From contig CP034975.1 in NCBI GenBank assembly GCA_004026145.2, positions 14,406,607-14,470,606 on the forward strand: a stretch of 64,000 nt of DNA. Direction: 5' to 3'. Each line of letters starts with the position of its first letter. Position 1 is the stretch's first letter. The position numbers and the translations under genes were made by a program. The notes below the pieces were generated by a model. It ran no database searches. It was given only the letters and a program-made list of their open reading frames with translations, and was not told where the DNA came from. Shown here piece after piece: positions 25,601-38,100 of this stretch. Origin of the DNA: Takifugu bimaculatus (Eukaryota; Chordata; Actinopteri; Tetraodontiformes; Tetraodontidae).

Positions 25601-26107
25601 TACGGGAGCTAGTTTCACTTCAAAGAAGTGATTTTATTAGCGTAGCTTGCACCTCGTCTCTCCTATTTGAACTCCTCCAGCACCGACTCCTGCATCATTA
25701 AAAACATCGCTAGTCAAGCTAAACACTAGCCAAGCACCAAAAACAGAAAAATTTTACTATTTTTTTAAAAGAAAAACAGTTTACGTTTAAACGAGGAGCT
25801 AATTTCCAAATGCTCTCGGGGGTTTAGGAACCGATCTCTGCTGACGGATGATTATTGTTGCCTGGGAGAAAGCGGACATTTATCTTCTGCAGCTCCCTCT
25901 CATGTGCTCACGTGCGCCGTTGAATTGCGGCACATCTTCATTTATGTTATGACAGTTTGATCTGAATGTGTTATTGTTATAGGTCGTGTGCAGTAGGGAG
26001 TGTAAATGAGATCTGGAGGTTTAGCAGTGCCCATTAGGAGCAACCATTAAAAAGAAATCATCAAGAGCTCCATGGATAAATATGGCAGAAGTCACATTAA
26101 TTAAATA
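22605..26107. other. Plain intron with a GC-rich hairpin region
   Basis: No further exon could be paired with the segment at 22438-22577. A relatively GC-rich patch at 23230-23780 is open on both strands (181 codons on the minus strand), but the product resembles nothing and splice signals were not convincing. A strong hairpin lies at 24801-24843. Confidence 0.45.
24801..24843. repeat. Perfect 14-bp stem hairpin in a small local duplication
   Basis: The arms CGGGGCTGCCAGCA (24801-24814) and TGCTGGCAGCCCCG (24830-24843) are perfectly complementary around a 15-base loop. The sequence GCAGTGCGCGGGGCTGCC at 24793-24810 recurs in altered form as GCAGTGTGCACGGGGCTTCC at 24861-24880, so part of the hairpin is also directly repeated. 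No known RNA family was recognised. Confidence 0.85.
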
Positions 26108-26217
26108 CAGTGGGACCTCTACTTACGAAATTAATTCGTTCCAGAAGTTGTTTCGTAACCTGAAAATGATGTAAGTAGTTTTCTATGTAAATGCCCTAAT
26201 CCGTTCCAAGTCCCCAA
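26108..26217 (+). mobile_element. Terminal fragment of a Tigger/pogo-like DNA transposon
   Basis: After a TA dinucleotide the sequence begins CAGTGGGACCTCTACTTACG and continues with the ATTCGTTCC and TTTCGTAA motifs. This is the form of terminal repeats seen in many vertebrate TcMar-Tigger-type short elements. I see no matching inverted end downstream, so it is a fragment or solo end. The family name is from memory of the consensus style and is uncertain. Confidence 0.5.
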
Positions 26218-29200
26218 AAATTCAGACATTATTTTTTTTATAAATCATAAAAATGCATCAAAACATGTAACAAATACATGTTACAATTAGATTACTACAC
26301 AATAAATGTAGGAATTCAGTGCAGGGCTTCTCCAGGAATAATAGAGGTCCCGATGTAATCCAACATGTTCTAGCAGGAGGAAGAGCTCTCTTCTGAAAAC
26401 GGGCAAAATGATTTTTCCAAGTACTGACAAACACTTTGAAGCATCAACATTTCTGAGCCACTTCTTCAAAACAATATCCTGGTATATTAGGCACCACAAA
26501 CCGGCCTGTGCAATCCACTAATGATGTTATTCAGCCTTTCTTCTCAGAAATGACGTGCGTGCTTTAGTCCATAAGTATTTCCTATCAGGCTTTGTTTAAT
26601 AATGCTGAGCAGAAACGTCTCGACAGCGCAGACAGTCAGGCAGGGATATGTTTGAGCAGCATCACTGATGGATTATTAGAAAGGCTGACTGACAACTGAA
26701 AGGCCAGCTATTCCTCTGCTTCTGGGTACTGCGTGACTATTTTGTTCCTCTCATTTATGTCATTTATCATTCATTCTTCAGAGGAGAAATCCCAAGAAAT
26801 TGCAAAAACTGAACACCGTCTGAAAAGAAAGCCTAAAAATACAACATTAGGTCTTCAGGGACCATTGAAACTTTTCCCATTTGGGCTAAATTCTGCAAGC
26901 TTTTGAAAAAGCATTTAAAACTTAGATATGTGAAGTAATTTCAAAGGAATAATAGGCTCACTAACAGAATTCTTATGAAAATAGAGAGAAAGGAAGGTCT
27001 CCTCTCACATAAGACCTGGCTGAGCAATTGCTGGATGCTGCATTGATGATCCATCCAGTGAGTGCAACACCCTCTGATGGCCATACCAAGCTGCATAAAG
27101 GCAAGAACCAAGAAAAACAATCAAAAAGAGCAGAGAGGCCGAATTTCCCCCCCGACATGTCAATACTTCAGGAAATTTTAAAACCAACGCTGTCCAGGAC
27201 CATAAAATGAAGCCGATCACACCCATCTATCAATCTGGCCCTCTATAACCTCCAAGCTCTTTCCCACCAAGCTGTGAGTGATCATGCTGCTGGAGACAAT
27301 GAGATACTGCCAGGACCATACACAGCACAGTTAATGATGAAACACATGGCTCCACGAGGCTGAAATCGCTCTTTCCTGCAAAAGGCACACCTCAGTGATT
27401 GTTTTGAGGCGTTGAAACTAGGCCCATTTCTGCCACAGCTTAACTTACGGCTGCGCTTACGCCATCTGCAATGGTCATTTTGCTGGTTTGCAAGTTTAAT
27501 GTGTTTTACATACGGGTGGGCCAGCACCTGATTGGCTGATCCATTGTGGAATGTGAGTGGGCCCCAATCGACTTGAGCAATTTGTAATTAGTGAAAAATG
27601 AATGAATGAATAAATGAATTAAAGGCTAATATGCAGGCTCAGAGATAAATAAAGAGCCACGCTAGAAATGCATACCAGTAGACATTATTATTATTATTAT
27701 TATTACATTGTTAGCATTGCTGTGTAACATGCTAACAATGCATTCTGTTCTCTGAATCTAGAACTAGAAGCCATTAATTTAAAATAGTGTAAAACAAAAC
27801 CAATGAAACTGTGTCATTCAGAGTAGGAAATGGTCATGATGAGTGGTGGAATCACAGAGTTGTTCCCGAAAATCCACATTCTTTGAGGAAAGCAGACACA
27901 TTCACAGTTTTAGCTCTCCTGAAATAGATATGACAAGCATTTTAGGATCATTTCCTGCCTCCTTTCTGGAGGCACATCAGTCGGGGAGCCAGCTGGGCTT
28001 ACAACTTTTACCCTACAGGCTAAATTTCGGATGCCATTTTCAAAAGCCTTGATGGTTCTATTGATGTTTATTGTGTTTCAACAACTGATGTGGAAAAAAA
28101 GTCCAAATAAATCTACCAAAACGCGTGTCACGAGGCTGCAATGAGAGCAGATGTCTCGCTGGATGCCACAATTGTGGATCTGACTTCAAAGAGCCTGAAC
28201 ATCCATTCTTATGCTGGGTTACTGAAATGAAGTATAATCGATCCTCTCTCTGGAAGAGAAAACACAGCCATCTTTGAAAATATGCCATGGGAGCCTCCGT
28301 CAAGCTCTGGAAGTGACTGTTCCACACAGTATTCTGATTTCTTTTTAATTCTTTTTTTAAGGACCCCCCATCTTCACTTGACTTTGGTGTTGACAGATTG
28401 GAGGCATGATTGAAAGACTGAATGCGAGCAATCGATGATGAAACGTAGGACAGAAAACAGGCAGCAGGCAGGCAGATTAAAATAGGAGACAAAGGCAGCC
28501 AGATGCTTATTCTTTCAAAAAAAAAAAGCTCAGGTTCCATTTTCTCAAGGTTCATCACAAATGGAGTGAAAGTCAAGACTGAATCTGGAAGAGATAAAAA
28601 TCTGCTGGTCACCAGGAGGATCTGTGTCCTAAAAAGACCCGTGCCGCTGGTGCTGCCGTCCCATATGTCGAGGGCAGGTCGGCGCAACCTTTGACAATGG
28701 CGTATAAATCCGTCCGTGTTGTCCAGACTGTGATAATCCCCGCTGATCGCCTCCCCTCCACCTCTTCCCCGTCCAACCAAACCACCCAACAACAGGGGTG
28801 GAGGGAGGGGCTAATGTGGGGATGTCCGGAGGAAGAACGAGAGCGGGGAGAGTCAGAGTTCAAGACAGGCGGCGTTAAATAACATGACAACGTAGAGGCT
28901 CACAGCGCCGCCGCCCTGCACGTGATATGCTGGAGAGGATTATGCAGTAATCACAGGGGTTTGACCCTCCTCCCTAGGCAGCATCCCTCCTTCCCCTGTT
29001 TTGTTTTGGGTTTTTTTTTGCTCCTTTTTAAAGCATGATTTGCAGCTGCCTTCGAGTCTTTAATATCATTGCAGAATAAAATCCTTTGTGCTCACATTAC
29101 CACACACAAATAACGACCAATCAGGGCTGGAAATTAGCACTGTTTTTCCGCCAAGTGTGGACTGTTAGTAGGCAACCCCGTCTGTTCCAGAGTTCTCCTC

Positions 29201-32200
29201 CTTCTGCTTCTCCAGTTAAAGCTGTTTTATTTGCATTCGGCCACTTTTTTTTCCCTTTTTCTACTGTATTTGGTTTGTTTCTACAAACCAAACGTGGCAA
29301 AAGGATTTAAACTGCCACTGGTGTTCGCTGATGCAACCCAGAACTGGCTGCTTCAGACTAAACAATGTGCTCTCACAAGCAGCAGAACAAAGGAGACGCG
29401 ATTGTAGTTGGAGCTACTTCTCGAGATCAGGCATCAAGGATGGATTTGTGCAAAAATGCACACTTTCAACACTTAACGGTGCAGCATTTGGTCAGGGATT
29501 CAAGAAAGGACGGTGCCACACCCCCAACGCCTCTGAATTAGCTGTCTACAGTAGCTGGCATCCCTGATGATGCATCCCTGTAAGCTGGCGTGTCCCCCGC
29601 TCCTCCCATCCTCCCCCTCATCCCTCAATTTTCAGTTTGCTGTCTGTCAGCTGCTCTCAGCTGCTTTATTTGCAGCCTTCGCTCTGTTGTCTCCCGGGAC
29701 TTTTTGACGTAGAGCACAAAGAAGAAACAGAAGCAACAAACCTCTGTGTCCAGAGCAGGGGCCCCCTCCTGCACCCGTCTGGTCCCTGTAGCCATGAAGC
29801 AAAGATGTTTGCTTTCATTCATTAATCGAAAATGTATTTTAAATATTTTCCTCTGTGGGGGGTTTCTGGCAGTTATGACTCCCTTAGTTGTTTCTCATTT
29901 GCACATTTTCTATTGAAGCGCTGCTGTAAAATAAGTCTGATTAACCCTGATTAACTGAAGGTGCACGATCGGACATCGTGGTACGGCGACTCCTTGCTTT
30001 AAGCTGCAGAAATACTTTGTGTTGCAGAGAACCAGCTGTTAAAGAGCAACACTGGGGGGGAGCAGCAGTCTGCTTTTTCCTTTTTTTTTTAAACAGAGCC
30101 AGATGTTGTAATCCCAGCTGTAGCTCTGCTGTCGAGACGTTTAACTGCTGGCCGAGGGGCTTTTCAGCTAAAGTTCCCTCAGCCGTACACTCGGTAATCA
30201 CACCACAGAAACCGGGCGCCATCATGTTTCCAATCATGGATTCATCTATTTTGACAGTGTTTCTCTGGATCGATTTTACATGCAAATATCATTCTGACAG
30301 GAAGTCAAAGACGCTTCTGATTACAGGCCCTTGAGATGCTGATTAGCATTATCTTTTTTTTTCTAGCGGCTCCAGTTTACCCCAACTCCTAAAATCTGTA
30401 GCTGTCCCATTTTTTTATGTCCTATTTCGGATGCCCCAGTGATTAAATTTCCCTGCTGCAAATGCACAACCTCATCTCCATTTTGAAACGTCCTATTCCC
30501 GGTGTTTTGTCTCTGTGAAATTAGATAGGGAATGACGGAGGTACAGGGAAAAGAGGCATGACATAACAGCAGACAGTACGAGGGCAACACAAAGCGTTGT
30601 TTCTGGCAGCTCCTTCCAGCATCCCCGTCAGTCACTCTCATTATCATCCAATTGCGAGAGGACGGCTGCTCTGTCCAGCATAGTGGAACACAACCTGGCA
30701 GCCGTTGTGAAATGACAGGACATGCCAGCACTCTTGAACTGAGCCAGGCCGATGCTTTCTGGCACTCCCTCTTCCTGCTACCTATGCAAGTGCTCTGCAC
30801 GACAATGTAATTCTTATGTCATTTTCAATTTCTATTCTTAATCAGCAGCGAGCCGCCCTCCTCCGCTCCCAGTACCGGCATGTGTGTCAGTAGGTGTGTG
30901 ACAGTAATTTGCTCATTATTTTAAAGTTTACGGATGGACGCAAAATAAGAAATGGGGATTAAAAAAAAAAAGTTGCAGAGCAACTGTTCGTAATCGCTGT
31001 GAGCCCATTGCGATGTAGGTTTGGAGCATCGTTAACACAGTGCTTACAGTGGCCCTTAGGGGGCTCCACAAACAGAGCATACCAACGGTACGCCATGTAT
31101 TGATGCATAAACTCTGGACTACTGCTGTTGGTTTAGCTGTGGCTGCTGCTCAGGCCCCCAAGATACCAAGATGTATCATTCCTATTCATTCCCAGCGCAT
31201 TTGCTGACAAGGTTTTTTCAATTTCACATTACTTCTAGGTCATGACTATCCCATGATTGTGTGCTGTAGCGTCAACTAGAAGGGATGCTGGTTTACAAGG
31301 GAACAATATACGACCACACATCACAAATGTCTATGGGCTGAACCAATATTGTTAGAGGGCCTTGCTGGAAGCCATGGACGCAGCAACACATGTTAACTGC
31401 AACCAGCAAAGAAGGTTATATTCTGGTTATATGCTTTATCACTTTATCATTTTTAATCTACTATCAATGAAAAATAACCTCCAAGAAGCTCCTTACTGGG
31501 GGCTGGTAATTGAAACATTGCCAAGAGCGATAACGTCAATGTCAATTCAATCATTCCATGGCTAATACACAGGTATCAATAAACACACAATTATGTTAAA
31601 AAACAAACGACTAATGAGTGTCCGATAAATGTAACGCAAATCCACAAAATCATTATATCCTGAAGTGTGTAAAGAGCCGTTCTCTTTGTCACATACTAAT
31701 GTTTTTCATTTATTTCTGTCCCTTTGTTCCTCCATCTTAAAGCACACTCGTTCTTGAGACATCACTCGGACGCGCAGTGTTCACAATCAGACACGGTGCT
31801 GTGGAATTAAATGCATTTTCTGACCTTTGCAAACATTTTAAAGTCATCGAAAAAAGTTGCTGAATTAAAAATATTGAAAACAAAGAGTAGAAATTGACGA
31901 CATTTGTAGCTGGAGATTTTAGAGACATTTCATTTTCAATCTTTCAAACAGCCCATGGGGAAAAAAACAAACCTTTTTTGGCATCGTGGGATGTTTTTTA
32001 GAGTGCTATAGAGGGGTTCAACTGTGCAAAAGGTCGACTGCCATGGCCCAACGGCACCAAGGTGAACCAAAGAAAATGTCCGCCTATTTCAGGGGGATGG
32101 CTTGACTCCACCCATAATCCAGCTACTAAAAGCCTCATCATAGACAGTCGGGTTGCATTAAATGTTTACATCAATCAAGCGACGAGCATAGGCCAATTTT

Positions 32201-33215
32201 TTGATGTGAATGTAAATGCACTTAGTGTCTGCGACTTCAGCTCACTAAATATCAGTTTGTGGCTGAGAGACATTCACCCAGCGCTAATCTCCTGACCTGC
32301 TGTACAGCTTCTGACTTCTGTAGGACTTAATTAAAGAGCTGCTTCTTCCCAAACGGGTGATTAAAGTTTGTTTCCAATGCTGTCCATTCAGCTGTCGTTC
32401 TGACCCTGCCTAACTCGCCGTGACGACTTGTGTTTGTAATGCATTTGCAGAGGTTTCACCTTATTTCACTGGCTAAACGCGTGGCTTTATATACATGAAT
32501 CCTTCTTTCACAGTAAAAACACTAAAAGGTGGAACAAATTTTATCCATCAACACAGCAAAGACCACCTAAGAGACTAATCTTACAGGAATGAGTTTATAC
32601 AAAGATCATCTCCGGTAGCAAGAGGCACATGTACAAGTGCATGTTTCCTATGTAAAGAAGGGTTGAAGCACAGTATTGTTGCATATTTCATGTTGATGCT
32701 AAAATGCAAAAAGTACTTTTTTAGGTTCGTGTATAATCCAACAACTGTGGAATAACCCAGCCGAGCACCACACATGGGAAAGCATGACTTACAGTTCTTT
32801 CTGTGGCTAATAACACACTGAACGCATGTTCAGGCCATGGCTACGTGACAAGAAGCGACATTTTCTTTTCTATTTTACACTGCTGATAATGAAATTATTA
32901 GATTTCAGACATTTACCGGTCAGTGCAAAATCCTGTAAATAGTCATGCGAACGTACAGTATGTCGACAGAGCTAGCAATAAAGCCTGATATGTGAGGCAA
33001 GGGGATATTATGATCCTTCATAGAAACGCAGCATTATGAAGCATTTAAGTGAATCATTCAACCTCCAGCTGCTTCAGTGTGGCTGCGGAATTTAACCCAG
33101 AACACTGGATTTAAACTCCAATTGAGCAACAATCATACTTAATTTATAGAATCTAATGAGGGTTTTACTCCTCTCTTCCGTGGTCGGATGTCAAATAAGA
33201 CAGTTCTTTAGGTTT
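26218..33215. other. Plain intron, one long chance-like frame and a hairpin
   Basis: No gene or complete element was recognised. An ATT trinucleotide run is at 27684-27705, directly followed by a perfect inverted repeat. A 244-codon open frame occupies 28058-28792 on the minus strand (see findings). CT/TC-rich and poly-T patches occur near 28990-29020. Confidence 0.45.
27684..27740. repeat. ATT microsatellite abutting a perfect 12-bp inverted repeat
   Basis: Seven ATT units (27684-27705) are followed at once by CATTGTTAGCAT (27706-27717), an 11-base loop and ATGCTAACAATG (27729-27740). The arms are perfectly complementary. The arrangement may be the remains of a small foldback element or a replication-slippage product. 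Confidence 0.85.
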
Positions 33216-33521
33216 CAGTGTTGGGTAGTAGTACTTGTCTTCTTTTTAATCCTCAAATCCAGGACAGGCTTCATGCGATCCCACAAAGAAGACACTTGGG
33301 ATTAGCAGCTTTAGCCCAAAGTGAAGTGAATAAACATGCTGGAGACAGAGATGAGTCACCAAAAATAGTACGGCCATGTTTGTGTTGGAGTCCAGAGACT
33401 CCTTTCACTCTGTTGTGTGAAGCATCATTACACAATAACTCACAGCCTTGAGTCTGGAGCTTAAAAGATATTACGCTGCTCGGGCTTTTCATTATCCCAA
33501 CATCACTGCTACCCAACACGA
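33216..33521. mobile_element. Possible short hAT-like element
   Basis: The left end CAGTGTTGGGTAGTAGT and the reverse complement of the right end (GTCGTGTTGGGTAGCAGT) match over most of 18 bases, about 300 bp apart. CAGTGTTGGG is a common terminal motif of fish hAT-type short elements. No 8-bp target duplication is visible next to these ends, so the call is tentative. Confidence 0.35.
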
Positions 33522-35103
33522 CGCCGGCAGCCTGCACCTGTTACGCCCTCGCTGCTAACAGTGGTAAAAGGCAGAGGCGAGTGTTTACTTTACATGGGAG
33601 TGTGAGAGACCATCGGCAGCATTTCACAAGTGATTACACCTGCTGTTAAGAGAATCATCCAGGGTATTAGGAAAGTGACAAACAACCCGACTGTGACTCG
33701 ATAAACTCCCCCCTTGAGACTGGAACTGGGGAGGTGGCAAAAAGCTTTGCATTATATTGCCACCACAGCTTCACTCAACTCAAAATGGAATCCTACCTAA
33801 GATTATTCCTTCCCATTTGAAATTCTAATGACTCTGAGCCATTTAGCAACTTCCCGCCGCAAACTGGTTGGCTAATTTTCACTTTGTTGAGACAGTTTTT
33901 GCTTTGTTGTTTTTTTGTGATATTTTACTTAACACTGTGAACTAGACTTGAATCACCTCCAATTCTGCTATCTCAAAAAAAAGGACCAAAAAACCCCAAA
34001 CAAAACTGGACCATTAGCTGTGTTTGTACTCATTTATTCATCTTCCCAGTATTTTAAGATATGCAGCTGAACTGTTAACACGGGGAAATTATCATCCGTG
34101 ACTCTGTGTGAACTGATTAAAGTTGGAGAAGTGACCTGAGTTAATAATGCAACAGTGTTCCCTGGAGGGTGACCTGATAAATAAGGAAATTACGTGTCAT
34201 TCAGAGGAAGGTCATTGTGCGTGGGTAGGCACTTTGGGCTTCTTTTTATTTAACTATGTACACATTTATCACCATTTGCGATGTACAATATATCTGTGCA
34301 TCTCTCAGTTGATGCAAATAAAAGTGTTGTTGATGCATGATGTCTTATTCCTATTTCAACTGCGAAACAAACCACTGATGTTGCAAGTCACCTTGTCTTT
34401 TTCACCTAAATATGAAGCCACAGAAGAAAAAAGAAAAACCCAATTTCCACAAGATGTTTAGACAGGAGAAAGTGTGCTAGACCAAAGATGGTGGCCTGCT
34501 TAGACGATAACAACTTTAATCAAGAGAAGAAATCAAGGTGAACAACATTGTCCACTGATGTAAAAGCATTTTTCTTTAAGAACTTTGAATATTTATATTA
34601 TTATTGATACCATCACAGTGTTTGCGGTATCTGTGGTACCTTTGGTGCAGTCCAGGGTGACAGGAATTATTAAAACCTAGAAACTAATAAAAACTGTCCT
34701 GCCTCAGTAATGCAACGTCAGTTGCTAAAACGTCTACAGTAGATGAACCAGGATGACCTACGTTTGAAAACATATCTATTTCTTCCTGCTACGGGCCATG
34801 GCTAAAGCCACTAATCTTCAGAAGTGGGACTATTATTTTCTGTGATCGACTGAATTTGGTTTCTAGATTCTGCCCAACAACAGTGGTTTCCTGGAGGATG
34901 CAGGTTCTGGCCATGACAAACCCAACAGGAACAAAAGCAATCGACATCCTGCTGCAGGTTCCTCAAAAACAAGGTCATTTAATGGATTTCCCCCTTTATA
35001 CTGGGAAACATGCCAGTACCCTGCACCACAACAGCTGACTGACCATGAATCAGTCACGCCGACAACTTGGTCGGCTCAGTACCACAACAGGAACCTTAGC
35101 AAC

Positions 35104-35157
35104 GACAGGTTATTAGCTTATTCATCAGTGAAAAGATGAATAAGGCAATAACCTGTC
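35104..35157. repeat. 54-nt hairpin with 23-nt arms, miRNA-precursor-like
   Basis: The left arm GACAGGTTATTAGCTTATTC continues with ATC (35104-35126). It pairs with 35135-35157 around an eight-base loop AGTGAAAA. Twenty-one of 23 positions are Watson-Crick, with only a two-base symmetric internal loop (35115-35116 against 35145-35146). Pairing does not extend far beyond the base, so there is little of the lower stem expected of an animal pri-miRNA. It may instead be a short foldback element. Confidence 0.8.
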
Positions 35158-38100
35158 CTGAAATCAATGGGTGCTGTAATTAAAGTAGACTGGTTTAATC
35201 AGATGAACCAAGGACTGTGTAAGCAGCCGAGCATAAACAGTCATTACTCAGCTAGTTAAACTGCGTGGCAACACTTATTTTACACCAGTGGCTTTTGTCC
35301 AACGCAGTGTGAAACTTTGACCTTGGGAATCAGACACGCTTCGTCCTCTCTCCCCACCGGTAACAACAAATGTAGAAATGTCTCCTGATGGTGTCAGTAT
35401 ACGTACTGTATGTCGGAGCCAGGAAGTAATGCCACCATTAGGCCTCTTCGGTCCACTCATTCTCAACCTTCTTTGGCTGCGTTTATGCTCCTATTTGCTG
35501 TGCTAAGTGTCTTATCGGTTTGCTACAGCCTGGCAGACAGGTAAAGAGATCTTAGAACGCTAATATTCTGCATGCTCTGCATTTGAAAACACCACTACCA
35601 CGGCCCTCCGCAGCCCTATATTACCCGTGTGATGCATAATAATACGGCATTTACACCGGCACTCAAATCTGCTCGGAAACGCTCGGATATGCATCCTGCC
35701 TCATTCACAAGTGGCACAGAGCAGAGTTAAAGCCCACACATAAAGAAAATACACAGAGAACTTGAAACAAACTGGGCCTACAGGTTCAATTTAAGTGATA
35801 CGAGTACCCGAATGCCAATATTTTGCATTATTTTGACAGACATTTTCCAGAACCCCTCCAGCCTCACACTTCTGTAGGAGGTATATCTTGTTTTGTAGTG
35901 TATGATTGGGAACTGTGATTGATTTATTTTATTCACAGTGTGGGCGCGGGGGAGCTATTTGACATCGTGATGGTAAGTGAGGGCTGCACATGGAGCGAAA
36001 ACAAAACAAAAAAAAGACTTGACTTTCAGAAAGAAGGAGAAGAAAGGTGCTTTAAAATGTTTTCATTGGCCAAGGTCAACATAATCCTACAGGAGAAAAA
36101 GACTCCTGCCCCATAAATGTTTTGAGTGATGGTGGCTGCAGGGGTCAAAATACATGAGAAAGAGAAATGGGGGAGTTGGGAATGATTGGAGTGCTAATGG
36201 TTTGTTTACAGCTCTTCCTGCAGGCTGCATCTCAACTACTCCGAAGCATGTAATGAGTCTGTTCCCTTATTTACCCCCCCTTCCCCCAATCTTAACAAGC
36301 TGTTTTAACAATAGAGACCATGATGTTTTCCTGCTGAATATGGACGGAAATTGTGTTTACAGGAGATGATAAAGTCGAGCTTTGCGTGTTGATTTTCCAG
36401 TTCATAAGGCAAAGTGAGATTCGGTTTTTGCAGCCACTGAAGCGCGCTGACGTACGGACATTCACGAATCAACGAAGGAAGGGTGTGTCTATCTGCGAGG
36501 TGTTTACACTTTTAAAGCCAGCATTTAGTCAGCAGAAATAGGTTCCAGGCAAGGTAAGGAGGAAAGGGAAATTCAAACAGACAGTGATATTTGTGAGGAA
36601 TGTGAGCTTGCAAGTATCTGCAATGGGACCAAACAAGGGCTGAAGGGCTAAAAAAGCACCAAAATGTGTGCTTTGTTTTCTCAGACGCGCCTTATTGGTC
36701 CATGATATACATCGGGAAATGTGTTAAAAAAAAAAAAAATACACAAGGAGAGTTTCCATTGTTGATGTATATCTTAATTGTTAACGTTAGAAATACTAAC
36801 CTGCAATAAGTATTAGAAATGCTTATTGGTACTTTCAGGGTTTCAGTTATTGGAGGGGTGAAAATACATCTGTATGCACAATATAGGGTAATAAAAAAAA
36901 CAACAAAGAATAAACCCAAATACATCAAACAGAATTGTCAAAAAGAGTAGAAAAGCAAGACAGAGGCCGGTCTGCTTGAATTATTTACAGTTGGGCAGCC
37001 AAAACTTGTCCTCCTGTTCTGTGAAGAATAGGAAATGTTTTAAGATCTGTTACGTCAAGACAAAAAAGATGCATTTTATTCAAATTAGTCGTATTTTTTC
37101 TTATTTTAGAATAAAATATGTGGCTCCTGTGAGGTGACCCGAGGGCCCCAGTAGGCCAGGTCTTCTTTCCAGGCGTTTACAGCTCCTCATATTCTAAAAA
37201 TCATGAACTGGCTGCTTCATCTCCTGTTTCCATGGTTACAGGATATGGCTGTCCTCACCTATGCAGAATGTCCATGAGAGTCACAACACAAAAGTATGAA
37301 TCCTTCATGTTCACAACTTCTGGACACTTCTGGAAATGCAAAAGGACGTTGAACACAACTGTGTGGGTGGTGACAGACAGGCTGAGGTCAAGCTTCATGG
37401 GTTAAAGGTTGGCTTCACTACTCAAAAGAGATTGTTCTGCAATAAACTTTTCTTTCTCCAGAATAAATGCTCAAGTTCACCAAATCCGGGAAGAATTTAA
37501 ATTTAAGGCTGAAAAAGAAAATAAATATAGTCAGTGTCAACAAGATCTTCAGTCTGAAGACCTCAAACATGATGAGGAGGAGCGACGCAGCGATACTGAG
37601 GCTGCAATAAAAGGGCCGGGAGAAGGAGAGCTGCTTGGATCTGCTCAGCACCAACACAAGGTGCTTCAGTTCGGTCTCACCTCATGTAGTAACACTGGAC
37701 CAGCTCTTACTAAAGGTCATGATAGTGCACAACAAGTCATACAACACTAAAAAGTTCCCATCGCATCAGCCTTTGGCATTGAAGTGCTGCTTTTACGCAT
37801 TTGGCTGCAAAATCTGATGGAGACATTTGCTTTTTGCAGGGGAAAATATCTTTTAATATAGTAATTATATATGATTAATTGATTATATTATATTTTATTA
37901 CATTATTATTATTCCAAAATATCTGGGACTGTAGCTAAAAGGTAAAGATGAAGCCAACTTTGGATTTCCAGGTGAATGAAAAATGATGCTTTCAGTTGTT
38001 AGCTGACTCAGCTTCAATCCCGTGTTCAATCTGGCTCAACAGTTCAATCGGACCTGCTAAGGATTCTGTCTTTTTTTTCCCAACACCCCGACACTCCAAC

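Noticed and set aside
26287..26499. Frame next to the Tigger-like terminal fragment, checked as a transposase remnant
   Set aside because: The product shows no DDE or helix-turn-helix motif, and no second terminus was found.
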